Shown piece after piece: positions 8,096 to 14,985 of a stretch of DNA of 17,995 bases. The DNA comes from Ruminococcus sp. UBA3280 (lineage in GTDB: Bacteria; Bacillota; Clostridia; Oscillospirales; Ruminococcaceae). The DNA lies in NCBI GenBank assembly GCA_002362175.1, contig DETU01000036.1, positions 1-17,995 on the forward strand, read 5' to 3'. Each line of letters begins with the position of its first letter. Positions within the stretch are counted from its first letter, which is position 1. The position numbers and the translations under genes were made by a program. The notes under the pieces were generated by a model that saw nothing but the letters and a program-made list of their open reading frames with translations, was not told the origin of the DNA and searched no databases.

Positions 8096-8129
8096 AAAAA
8101 CGTCCTCCTTTATAAATTTTTATAACCAT

Positions 8130-8158
8130 ATTATAACATATTTTGTGAAAAGCGTCAA
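8130..8158 (-). promoter_or_regulatory. Promoter of the pectate lyase gene
   Basis: On the minus strand TTGACG (8153-8158) and TATAAT (8130-8135) lie 17 bases apart, with a TGT extended -10. The predicted start near 8123 gives a short leader of about 28 bases holding the AAAGGAGG ribosome site. No catabolite-type operator stands out. Confidence 0.88.
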
Positions 8159-8215
8159 TGAAAATTTCAGTTTTATTGGCATAATATCATTTAAAACGTT
8201 TCGGAGGACAAAATA

Positions 8216-8242
8216 ATGATTGACTTCAAATTAAAAATATGA
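8216..8242 (+). other. Possible 8-codon micro-ORF with a Shine-Dalgarno
   Basis: GGAGG (8203-8207) sits 8 bases before an ATG that opens MIDFKLKI followed by TGA. It overlaps the -35 of the folate-operon promoter, so it would need a transcript from further upstream. No good promoter for that is visible. It may be fortuitous or a remnant. Confidence 0.2.
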
Positions 8243-8248
8243 TATAAT
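8220..8248 (+). promoter_or_regulatory. Promoter of the HD / folate operon
   Basis: TTGACT (8220-8225), a 17-base spacer and TATAAT (8243-8248), with TGA extended -10. Transcription should begin near 8255, just upstream of the AAAGGAGG at 8257-8264. This rules out the ATG at 8247, which lies in the -10 element. Confidence 0.87.
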
Positions 8249-8273
8249 GAAATTTCAAAGGAGGCGTATAATT

Positions 8274-8759
8274 ATGAATCTTGAAATCACAAACAGAATA
8301 CTCGTCAATGAAACATACCGCACAGAACTTGATACAATGCGGAGACTTGAAAAAGACCGTGTTTTCTGCGGACATGATATTGAACATTTTCTTGATGTGG
8401 CAAGAATTACAATGATTATATGCATGGAAAAAGGCATGGACATTATGCCTGATTTGATTTATTCCGCCTCCCTGCTTCATGATATAGGACGTTCAAGAGA
8501 ATATACCGAGAATATTCCTCACCATGTTGCCGGAAAGGAAACTGCGGAAAAAATTCTTGACGAAGTAGGGTGCTGTGAGGATATGAAAGAGAAGATTCTG
8601 AGTCTTATTCTTAATCACAGTAACAAGGAAAACAAAAAGGATTCGCTGGAAAGTATATTTTATACGGCAGACAAAAAATCACGTCTTTGTTTTGCCTGTA
8701 AGTCAAAAGATATATGCAACTGGCATAAAGACAAAAAAAATATGAATATTGAGGTTTGA
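8274..8759 (+). CDS. HD-domain phosphohydrolase heading the folate operon
   Basis: A 161-residue soluble HD-superfamily metal-dependent phosphohydrolase. The first metal His is probably His38 (GHDIEHFLDVAR), the HD pair is His69-Asp70 (LLHDIGR), further His lie at 83-84 (PHHVAGKE) and 115 (ILNHSN), and the late Asp is Asp133 (YTADKKSR). After the HD fold comes an unusual Cys motif, C139-x2-C142-x5-C148 followed by NW, which could bind metal. The ATG at 8274 is nine bases from AAAGGAGG; the ATG at 8247 lies in the promoter. It is two bases from folP. Because the folate pathway needs dihydroneopterin triphosphate dephosphorylation and no Nudix gene is present here, this protein is a candidate for such a step. 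That is inference from context. Confidence 0.88.
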   Translation: MNLEITNRILVNETYRTELDTMRRLEKDRVFCGHDIEHFLDVARITMIICMEKGMDIMPDLIYSASLLHDIGRSREYTENIPHHVAGKETAEKILDEVGCCEDMKEKILSLILNHSNKENKKDSLESIFYTADKKSRLCFACKSKDICNWHKDKKNMNIEV

Positions 8760-8761
8760 AT

Positions 8762-9577
8762 ATGCTGATAGGAAAAAAAGAGTTTGATTTGAAAAATAAC
8801 TGCTATATAATGGGTATTCTCAATTTTACCCCCGATTCTTTTTCGGACGGCGGAAAGTTCAATAATATTGATTCCGCACTTATGCACGTTGAACAGATGA
8901 TAAACGACGGCATGAACATAGTAGATATAGGAGGAGAATCCACACGTCCGAATTATACCAAAATTTCCGACGATGAGGAGATTTCAAGAATAGTTCCCGT
9001 TATTGAGGCGGTAAAACAGCGATTTGATATTCCCGTATCGCTTGACACATATAAGTATAAGGTGGCGGAAGCTGGAATAAAAGCAGGTGCAGACCTTATT
9101 AACGATATATGGGGACTTAAATATGATGACGGACAAATGGCGGAGCTTATAGCTGAAAGTGGTCTGCCGTGCTGTCTTATGCACAACAGAAAAAATCAGG
9201 ACTATAATTGCTTTATTGATGATATTGTTTCCGATATGCAACAGACAATCAATATTGCACTTAAAGCAGGTATTGAAAAAAACAAGATTATTCTTGATGT
9301 GGGTGTGGGTTTTGCAAAGAGTTATGAAAATAATCTTGAGGCAATAGACCGCATTGATGAATTTAGGGAACGTCTCGGTTATCCCGTTCTTCTCGGAACT
9401 TCACGCAAGTCTGTTATAGGTATAACGCTTGACCTTCCGTCCGACCAGAGAACAGAAGGTACAATCGCAACAACTGTTGCAGGCGTTATGAAAGGTGTTT
9501 CAATGGTAAGGGTTCACGACGTAAAAGAAAATGCACGTGCAGTAAAAATGACGCAGGCAATTATGAAAGGATATTGA
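8762..9577 (+). CDS. folP: Dihydropteroate synthase
   Basis: Joins p-aminobenzoate to 6-hydroxymethyl-7,8-dihydropterin diphosphate to give 7,8-dihydropteroate, in the cytoplasm; it is the sulfonamide target. The 271-residue length is normal for the TIM-barrel family. Visible signatures are MGILNFTPDSFSDGG (17-31, containing the metal/phosphate Asn21), DIGGESTRP (55-63), SLDTYK with Asp95, INDIWG with Asn114-Asp115, LGTSRKS, and RVHDVKEN near the C-terminus with the conserved Arg-His pair. Start chosen as ATG 8762, with GAGG seven bases upstream; the in-frame TTG at 8756 is one base from that site and overlaps the HD gene stop. The following folBK start is one base after the stop. Confidence 0.96.
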   Translation: MLIGKKEFDLKNNCYIMGILNFTPDSFSDGGKFNNIDSALMHVEQMINDGMNIVDIGGESTRPNYTKISDDEEISRIVPVIEAVKQRFDIPVSLDTYKYKVAEAGIKAGADLINDIWGLKYDDGQMAELIAESGLPCCLMHNRKNQDYNCFIDDIVSDMQQTINIALKAGIEKNKIILDVGVGFAKSYENNLEAIDRIDEFRERLGYPVLLGTSRKSVIGITLDLPSDQRTEGTIATTVAGVMKGVSMVRVHDVKENARAVKMTQAIMKGY

Positions 9578-9578
9578 A

Positions 9579-10400
9579 ATGGACGAAATCCGTATTGACA
9601 ATCTTAAAATTTTCGCACATCACGGTGTCTTTGAACACGAAAATATTAACGGACAGAATTTTTTTGTAAATGCCGTCCTCTATACCGATACCGAAAGAGC
9701 AGGTACACTTGACAATCTTGAACTTTCTACGGATTACGGAAGTGTATGCACACTGATTCACAAAACCATGACGCAAAATACTTTCAGTCTTATTGAATCG
9801 GTCGCACAGAAAACCGCTCTTGAAATTCTGAAAAACTTTCCGCTTATAGAAAGTGTTGACATCGAAATCAGAAAACCTGAAGCACCCGTTGAAATGGATT
9901 TTGAGTCGTTATCAGTAAAAATCCACAGGGGTTGGCATACGGCTGTAATTGCTCTCGGTTCAAATATCGGAGACAGCAGAAAATATATTGAAAATGCTGT
10001 TGAACAGTTTGAAAAAAGTGAATATATAAAGGATTTGAAAGTTTCCGACCTTATTGTAACAAAGCCTTACGGTTACACAGAACAGGACGATTTTCTGAAC
10101 GGTGCTTTAATATGTAAAACCGTTCTTTCTCCTCATATGCTTCTTGATTTTATACATTCAATAGAAAACAGTGCAGACCGTGTCCGTGAGATTCACTGGG
10201 GTCCCCGTACTCTTGACCTTGACATAATTTTTTATGACGACGCTGTAATTGATACCCCTGACCTTACTGTTCCGCACGCTGATATGCATAACCGTACTTT
10301 TGTACTTGAACCTCTGAACAGTATTGCACCGTACTACAGACACCCCGTACTGAATCTTACCGTTTCACAGCTTCTTGAAAAGCTTAAGAAAAATGATTAA
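9579..10400 (+). CDS. folBK: Bifunctional dihydroneopterin aldolase / HPPK
   Basis: A 273-residue fusion of two consecutive folate enzymes. Residues 1 to about 117 are FolB (dihydroneopterin aldolase): LKIFAHHGVFEHE, LSTDYGSVC, LIESVAQKTA with the conserved Glu, and IEIRKPEAPVE with the conserved Lys. Residues about 120-273 are FolK (6-hydroxymethyl-7,8-dihydropterin pyrophosphokinase): ALGSNIGD, DDFLNGAL, HWGPRTLDLDII with the catalytic Asp pair, and VPHADMHNRTFVLEPL. Together they turn dihydroneopterin into the diphosphate used by FolP. The gene lies one base after folP (GAAAGGA eight bases from the ATG) and its end overlaps folA by 8 bases. FolB-FolK fusions are known in Firmicutes, so this is not exceptional. 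Confidence 0.95.
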   Translation: MDEIRIDNLKIFAHHGVFEHENINGQNFFVNAVLYTDTERAGTLDNLELSTDYGSVCTLIHKTMTQNTFSLIESVAQKTALEILKNFPLIESVDIEIRKPEAPVEMDFESLSVKIHRGWHTAVIALGSNIGDSRKYIENAVEQFEKSEYIKDLKVSDLIVTKPYGYTEQDDFLNGALICKTVLSPHMLLDFIHSIENSADRVREIHWGPRTLDLDIIFYDDAVIDTPDLTVPHADMHNRTFVLEPLNSIAPYYRHPVLNLTVSQLLEKLKKND

Positions 10401-10881
10401 TATAATTGTTGCCACTGCGGAAAACGGTGTAATAGGTTCAGGCGGAAAAATACCGTGGGATATTCCCGAGGACAAGGCGTATTTCAAAAAAATCACTTCG
10501 GGCGGTATTATCATCATGGGAAGAAAGACTTTTGAGGAAATAGGTTTTCCGCTTCCGAACCGCTATAATATTGTTGTCTCGGAAAAGAAAAATTTCTGCG
10601 GTGAAAATCTCCGCACTGCTGTCAGTCTTGACGACGCACTTGAAATTGCACGTATTCATGCGGAGGAAAACGGTAATGACGAAATTTTTCTCTGCGGAGG
10701 GGAAAAAATATACAGACAAGGTATGAAATACGCACAGCGTATGTATATCACGGAAATTAAAGGAAAATATGACGGCGACACCTTTTTCCCTGAATTTGAC
10801 AGGGAAGAATTTCGTCTTTCAGAACGCATATGTATATGCGGAGGAAAACTGTCTTTCTGTATTTACGAACGCTGTTTATAA
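10393..10881 (+). CDS. folA: Dihydrofolate reductase
   Basis: Reduces dihydrofolate to tetrahydrofolate with NADPH; trimethoprim target. The 162-residue length is normal. Motifs: IIVATAENGVIG at the N-terminus, IPWDIPEDKAYFK with Asp27 at the usual catalytic acid position, IIMGRKTFEEIG for the NADPH site, FLCGGEKIY for the Gly-Gly loop, and a DGDTFFPEFD strand. The start is ATG 10393, overlapping the folBK end by 8 bases, giving the canonical MINIIVA; a longer reading from TTG 10375 adds six residues with no family support. The ribosome site is weak, so translation is probably coupled to folBK. Confidence 0.95.
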   Translation: MINIIVATAENGVIGSGGKIPWDIPEDKAYFKKITSGGIIIMGRKTFEEIGFPLPNRYNIVVSEKKNFCGENLRTAVSLDDALEIARIHAEENGNDEIFLCGGEKIYRQGMKYAQRMYITEIKGKYDGDTFFPEFDREEFRLSERICICGGKLSFCIYERCL

Positions 10882-10921
10882 AATTATATATCGTTTTTTT
10901 TGTTTTCGGAACGGAGGAAAT

Positions 10922-11815
10922 ATGGAGTTAATGACAAAACTGATAAGAATGAATCTCTCTGTTATAAATAAGCTGGCGGATATATGTTCGGTTGAGAGAT
11001 CACGTTCTGTTCAGGATAAAATCGGTAGTTTCATGGCACATGAATATCAGTCGGATTTGGAATATCATACGGTGGAACTGCATGGCTTTCAGGCGGAATA
11101 TATAATTCCGAAGAAAATCGAACATGACGGAATTATTCTCTATCTTCACGGTGGTGGGTACGTTTCGGGTAATATCAAGTATGCAAGAGGTTTCGGTTCA
11201 CTTCTGTCCGCAAATAATCATATAAAAGTTTTGAGTGTTGCATATCGTCTTGCACCTGAGCATATTTTTCCTGCCGCTCTTGATGATGCACTTTCTGCAT
11301 ACTGTTATTTAATGGACAACGGTTATTCCCCCGACCGTATTATACTTTGCGGAGAATCAGCCGGAGGAGGTCTTGTGTTTTCTCTTTCTCTGAAACTGAA
11401 AGAAGAAAATCTGCCATTGCCGTGCGGTATAATTGCGGTTTCGCCATGGAGTGATTTGACTATGTCGGGCAATTCATATGAAGAAAACCGTGAGAAAGAC
11501 CCCTCAATGACTAAAAAAAGACTTCAGTTTTATGCACAATGTTACACTGAGCAGGTAAAATTACCGCTTGTGTCTCCTCTTTTTGCTGACCTGACAGGGT
11601 TTCCTCCGTCTCTGATATTTGTGGGAGGCGACGAAATTATGTTGAGTGATTCGGTTGATTTGCATGAAAAACTATGTGAATACGGCTGTAAATCGTCACT
11701 TCATATTGCTCCTGATATGTGGCATATATATCTTCTTTACGGCATAAAGCAGGCTAAGAACGACATGAAGAAAATTCCCGTGTTTCTTAGGGAGGTACTT
11801 CATGAAGGAACATAA
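10922..11815 (+). CDS. Alpha/beta hydrolase, hormone-sensitive-lipase (GDXG) type esterase
   Basis: A 297-residue cytoplasmic carboxylesterase. The oxyanion motif HGGG is at 76-79 and is followed by the conserved YRLAPEH (108-114). The nucleophile elbow GESAGG has Ser146. The acid is likely in GGDEIMLSD and the His in DMWHIYLL, so the triad is complete. The substrate is unknown; family members act on short acyl esters or acetylated compounds. The ATG at 10922 has ACGGAGGAAA directly upstream, and the longer open frame back to 10769 overlaps folA and is rejected. It lies 40 bases after folA with no hairpin between (only a T-run), so it probably belongs to the same transcript. Its end overlaps the next gene by 14 bases. 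Confidence 0.9.
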   Translation: MELMTKLIRMNLSVINKLADICSVERSRSVQDKIGSFMAHEYQSDLEYHTVELHGFQAEYIIPKKIEHDGIILYLHGGGYVSGNIKYARGFGSLLSANNHIKVLSVAYRLAPEHIFPAALDDALSAYCYLMDNGYSPDRIILCGESAGGGLVFSLSLKLKEENLPLPCGIIAVSPWSDLTMSGNSYEENREKDPSMTKKRLQFYAQCYTEQVKLPLVSPLFADLTGFPPSLIFVGGDEIMLSDSVDLHEKLCEYGCKSSLHIAPDMWHIYLLYGIKQAKNDMKKIPVFLREVLHEGT

Positions 11816-13094
11816 ACGTTTATGGCTTAAACTGGACAATGCGGCGAAATTATACCCTGCCGTTCGTACAAAAAACTGGAGTAATATATTCCGTCTTTCC
11901 GTTACTCTGAATGAAAAAATTGACCCCGTTATATTACAGTCTGCACTTAATATCACAATAAAAAGGTTTCCGTCCATTGCAATGCGTTTATGCAAGGGCT
12001 TTTTCTGGTATTATCTTGAAGAAGTCACGGAAGTTCCGCAGGTTATTCCCGAACGTCCGTACCCGTGCAGTAAAATGACTTCTGCGGATATGAAAAAATG
12101 TGCATTCAGGGTGCTTTATTATGAAAACAGAATAGCAACGGAATTTTTTCACTCCCTTACCGACGGAAACGGCGGACTGATTTTTATCAAGACTCTTGCG
12201 GCAGAATATATTTCACAAAAACATAATGTGAAAATAAAATCAGGTTACGGTGTTTTCAGCAGAAACGAAATGCCCGACAGCAAGGAATTTGAGGACAGTT
12301 TCCTGAAATATGACGGTCACATATCAGCTTCAAGACGTGAAGCAACCGCCTATAAAGTCTGCGGAACAAAAGAAAAAAGTGACTTTCATCATATAATTAC
12401 TGGTATTGTCAGTCTGAAAGACGCACTGTCAGTGTCAAAAAAATATGGTGTAAGCCTGACAACTTTTCTTGTTTCGGTTATGATTTTTTCAATTATGCAG
12501 ATACAGGACCGTGAAGTGCCTGACAAGAAAAAGCAAAAGCCTGTTAAAGTGCTTGTACCCGTAAACCTGAGAAACTACTTTGAAAGTACTTCAATGAGAA
12601 ATTTCGTCCTTTATATAACCCCCGGAATAGACGCAAATATGGGAAATTTTACATTTGAAGAAATAGTGCATATAATTCATCATCAGATGAAGTTACAGCT
12701 TACGGAAAAACAAATGCGTGCAAGGATAACGGCAAACGTTAAAGCAGAAAAAAATAAGTTTCTTAAAGTTATGCCGTTGATACTGAAAAATATAGGAATG
12801 AAAGCCGTATTTTCAATGGTGGGTGAAAAAAAATCCTGTATTACAATGTCAAATCTCGGAGCTGTAAAAGTTCCCGAACAGATGAACGAATTTACGGAAA
12901 GATTTGATTTTTCATTGGGAGTACAGGCTACAGGTTCAAATAACTGCGGAATTTTGTCTTATCAGGATAAGCTTTATATTAACATGATACGAAATATCAG
13001 GGAATCAGAACTTGAAAGGCTTTTTTTTACCAATCTGGTCGGTCATGGAATTGCAGTTACTGTTGAAAGTAATCAGAAAGGGGCGGTATTATAA
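11802..13094 (+). CDS. Condensation / alcohol-acetyltransferase-like acyltransferase
   Basis: A 430-residue protein with the fold signs of the CoA-dependent acyltransferase superfamily (condensation domains, wax-ester and alcohol acetyltransferases). The active-site HxxxDG is H117-S-L-T-D121-G122, in context EFFHSLTDGNGG. The N-terminus reads LDNAAKLYPA, typical of the alcohol-acetyltransferase-like group, and the second half has VPVNLRNYF and an NLG strand before the C-terminal subdomain. There is no carrier-protein domain and no membrane segment. It should transfer an acyl group from a thioester to an alcohol or amine; donor and acceptor are unknown. The start has AGGGAGG six bases before the ATG. 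It is sandwiched between an esterase (14-base overlap) and a zinc-ribbon membrane protein (2-base gap), which suggests a joint acyl-ester metabolism unit. Confidence 0.8.
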   Translation: MKEHKRLWLKLDNAAKLYPAVRTKNWSNIFRLSVTLNEKIDPVILQSALNITIKRFPSIAMRLCKGFFWYYLEEVTEVPQVIPERPYPCSKMTSADMKKCAFRVLYYENRIATEFFHSLTDGNGGLIFIKTLAAEYISQKHNVKIKSGYGVFSRNEMPDSKEFEDSFLKYDGHISASRREATAYKVCGTKEKSDFHHIITGIVSLKDALSVSKKYGVSLTTFLVSVMIFSIMQIQDREVPDKKKQKPVKVLVPVNLRNYFESTSMRNFVLYITPGIDANMGNFTFEEIVHIIHHQMKLQLTEKQMRARITANVKAEKNKFLKVMPLILKNIGMKAVFSMVGEKKSCITMSNLGAVKVPEQMNEFTERFDFSLGVQATGSNNCGILSYQDKLYINMIRNIRESELERLFFTNLVGHGIAVTVESNQKGAVL

Positions 13095-13096
13095 TT

Positions 13097-13801
13097 ATGG
13101 CTTATTGTGTAAAATGCGGGGTTAAACTCGGGGACAGTGAAAAGAAATGTCCTCTTTGTCAGACAGTTGTATATCACCCCGATATAAAGGAAGTTACCGG
13201 TGCTGTTTCACCTTTTCCCGAAAAATGCGAAATACAACAGAAAAAAATGGGTTCAAAGCTGAAACTCATGATTGCAACAATTATTGTCTTTCTTCCGACT
13301 TTTCTTACTGTTATATGTGACTACAGCATCAATTCAAAAATTGTATGGTCGGATATTGTTATAAGTTCAGTCTGTCTTTTATACTGCTTTATATTTTTAC
13401 CACTGATTTTCCGAAGGAAAAATATATTTTTCTATCTTTTTACTGACTTTGCTGTATTACTGCTCTTTCAGTGGTATATCGCATACACTACGAAAGGTTC
13501 ATGGTTCACAGGCTTTTCACTGCCTTTTACCTGTTCAGTAATGTTTATAGTAACTGCCGTTGTCTCCATAAGACAATTTACAAAATCTTCATATCTGCTG
13601 ATTTCCGCAGTTGCATTTATTCTTACGGGTCTTGACTGTGTACTGACCGAATTTCTTATCAGCCGTACATTTATGAACAGAGTACGCTTTATATGGTCAT
13701 ATTATCCTTTGGTCACTTTTATTGCAGTGGGAATTATTCTTTTCCTTTGCGACCATAATACACACTTTAAGGAAAAAATTATAAAAAAGTTCTTTATATG
13801 A
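13097..13801 (+). CDS. Zinc-ribbon integral membrane protein (DUF6320-like)
   Basis: A 234-residue protein with an N-terminal zinc ribbon, C4-x2-C7 and C18-x2-C21 (AYCVKCG and CPLCQ), then a short linker and five or six hydrophobic segments between about residues 54 and 222. It ends in a basic tail (KEKIIKKFF). The layout, ribbon plus multi-span membrane domain, matches an uncharacterised Firmicutes family I believe is DUF6320; that name is from memory and unchecked. Function unknown. It follows the acyltransferase-like gene by two bases and precedes a terminator, so it is the last gene of the folate-led operon. It may tether or regulate the two preceding acyl enzymes at the membrane (inference). 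Confidence 0.8.
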   Translation: MAYCVKCGVKLGDSEKKCPLCQTVVYHPDIKEVTGAVSPFPEKCEIQQKKMGSKLKLMIATIIVFLPTFLTVICDYSINSKIVWSDIVISSVCLLYCFIFLPLIFRRKNIFFYLFTDFAVLLLFQWYIAYTTKGSWFTGFSLPFTCSVMFIVTAVVSIRQFTKSSYLLISAVAFILTGLDCVLTEFLISRTFMNRVRFIWSYYPLVTFIAVGIILFLCDHNTHFKEKIIKKFFI

Positions 13802-13817
13802 ATTATATTTCTTCATG

Positions 13818-13847
13818 GCACTCTGAATAGTTACAGAGTGCTTTTTT
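13818..13847 (+). terminator. Terminator of the HD / folate / esterase operon
   Basis: The 8-bp stem GCACTCTG / CAGAGTGC (13818-13825 and 13834-13841) has an 8-base loop and a TTTTTT tract. It is the first good hairpin after the promoter at 8220, defining a transcript of about 5.6 kb. Confidence 0.88.
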
Positions 13848-13848
13848 C

Positions 13849-13863
13849 ATGATAAATTATCAT
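13849..13863. promoter_or_regulatory. Palindrome ATGATAAATTATCAT upstream of the SOD-like gene
   Basis: A perfect 7-1-7 inverted repeat ends 66 bases before the SOD-like ATG. It resembles the AT-rich operators of Fur/PerR-type regulators (for example TGATAAT-N-ATTATCA) but with shortened half-sites. More AT-rich inverted repeats follow (TAATAT-A-ATATTA at 13892-13904), with a TATAAT at 13895-13900 but no clear -35. In such AT-rich DNA chance palindromes are common. Confidence 0.3.
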
Positions 13864-13929
13864 AAAAGTAATATAATTCTAACATTATACATAATATAAT
13901 ATTAAAATTATACTACGGAGGTTTCATAT

Positions 13930-14388
13930 ATGTTTAAAGTAAACCGCAGACTTATTTTACAATGTCCATGTTGTACGGCTGTTATTTCAGGTTCGTCAGA
14001 ATACCCCGATATATACGGAACAGTTTCATTTTTCAAAGCCTGTAATGGTTCTTTGATTGTTGCCGAAATTTTTAATCTTCCTTCGCAAAACAATATTTTT
14101 GCTATGCACATTCATAACGGTACTGACTGTACAGAAAATACAACCGACTCATTTGAAAATGCAGGTACTCATCTGAATTTAACAGGTAAGGAACATCCAT
14201 TCCATACGGGCGACCTTCCAGCACTATTCAGCAATGATGGATATGCATGGACTGCGGTATATACCAATCGTTTCAATCCTTCACAGGTAAAAGGATTTCC
14301 CGTTATAATACACGCCAAACCCGATGATTATCATACTCAGCCTTCAGGAAATTCAGGAGATAAAATTGCCTGTGGACTGATAAAATGA
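13930..14388 (+). CDS. Superoxide dismutase, Cu/Zn (SodC)-family protein
   Basis: A 152-residue protein with all metal-ligand positions of Cu/Zn superoxide dismutase: His60 and His62 (AMHIHNG), bridging His81 (AGTHLNL), His89 and His92 with Asp95 (EHPFHTGDLP), and His128 (VIIHAKPDD). The disulfide Cys pair is Cys67 and Cys148 (IACGL). The Arg that guides superoxide at the active site is replaced by Lys145 (GNSGDKIACG). The zinc loop is short, with only two residues between His89 and His92. There is no signal peptide, unlike most bacterial SodC; the N-terminus has CPCC (12-15). It probably removes superoxide or binds copper/zinc in an anaerobe under oxygen exposure; activity is not proven. Ribosome site GGAGG eight bases before the ATG; monocistronic. 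Confidence 0.87.
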   Translation: MFKVNRRLILQCPCCTAVISGSSEYPDIYGTVSFFKACNGSLIVAEIFNLPSQNNIFAMHIHNGTDCTENTTDSFENAGTHLNLTGKEHPFHTGDLPALFSNDGYAWTAVYTNRFNPSQVKGFPVIIHAKPDDYHTQPSGNSGDKIACGLIK

Positions 14389-14451
14389 TTTACTTATACA
14401 AAACGGATAATTTCTGTCAAAAATTATATAATAAATAATTTTCTCAATTAA

Positions 14452-14524
14452 TAAAAAAATCTCCCTATTGTCAGAATTTTATTTTAGTATATTTTTACTA
14501 TACCATATTACCTGACAAAAGGGA
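14452..14524 (-). terminator. Long-stem terminator of the kinase operon
   Basis: On the minus strand TCCCTTTTGTCAG pairs with CTGACAATAGGGA (one mismatch) around a 37-base AT-rich loop, and the second arm is followed by GATTTTTTT. The loop holds a nested 5-bp hairpin (TAGTA / TACTA). It lies about 40 bases after the last gene of the operon. The rest of 14389-14562 shows no gene. Confidence 0.7.
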
Positions 14525-14562
14525 AATATTTATGTATGATAAATTATATCTTAATTTTCATC

Positions 14563-14985
14563 TTATTCAATAATTTCAGTACTGCTTGTGAAACTAAGTT
14601 CATAAACCACCGCAAATACCGCATTATCGTTTTCAACCGGCAGAGCAGGTTCATTTATAATTTCCGATGATGTATCATTTTCATTTAAAATCATTGTATG
14701 ATTTTGGCTTTTCGTATTCGGAGAAACCATTCTGCTCGTCGGCACACTTTCCGATTTCATGGAAACCGGAGATGTCATGCTAACTTTTCCAACCTGTTTT
14801 GTTGTATTTTCTTTCTGAATTTTATCCTGATATTTCTTAATGCCTCTTACCGCCGACAAACCTGTATAAATACCAAACGATTTCGGAATATCAAGCACAA
14901 AAAACAATACAATTGATGTAACCAAAAGCACCGCTGCCAATGTATAGAAAATAGTTGATAACGTCTTAATTGCTTCAACTCCCAT
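14563..14985 (-). CDS. Small single-pass membrane protein of unknown function, kinase-linked
   Basis: A 140-residue product with a hydrophobic N-terminal segment at about 11-33, a short basic stretch (GIKKYQDKIQK) and a long Ser/Thr/Asn-rich, probably disordered tail. The orientation is uncertain; the basic stretch after the segment suggests the tail is cytoplasmic. No family is recognised. The tail contains HTMILNEN (Thr codon at 14695-14697), a T-x-x-L motif that echoes the TTVLNP motifs of the FHA protein in the same operon. The start codon overlaps the kinase stop as TAATG, with AGGGGG upstream, so translation is coupled. It is likely a substrate, partner or output of the kinase/phosphatase pair; this is inferred from position and the shared motif. 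Confidence 0.75.
   Translation of the reverse strand: MGVEAIKTLSTIFYTLAAVLLVTSIVLFFVLDIPKSFGIYTGLSAVRGIKKYQDKIQKENTTKQVGKVSMTSPVSMKSESVPTSRMVSPNTKSQNHTMILNENDTSSEIINEPALPVENDNAVFAVVYELSFTSSTEIIE
14683..14697 (-). other. T-x-x-L motif (TMILN) in the small membrane protein
   Basis: The residues TMILN are encoded here, with a Thr at position 0 and Leu at +3, the pattern many FHA domains prefer when the Thr is phosphorylated. It resembles the two TTVLN copies in the FHA protein. Functional meaning is inferred. Confidence 0.4.

Noticed and set aside
8096..8273. Possible tetrahydrofolate riboswitch ahead of the folate operon
   Set aside because: The promoter at 8220-8248 leaves fewer than 25 bases of leader before the start codon, too short for any riboswitch.
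10882..10921. Terminator or separate promoter between folA and the esterase
   Set aside because: There is a run of eight T but no stem before it, and no -35/-10 pair at suitable spacing, so read-through is more likely.
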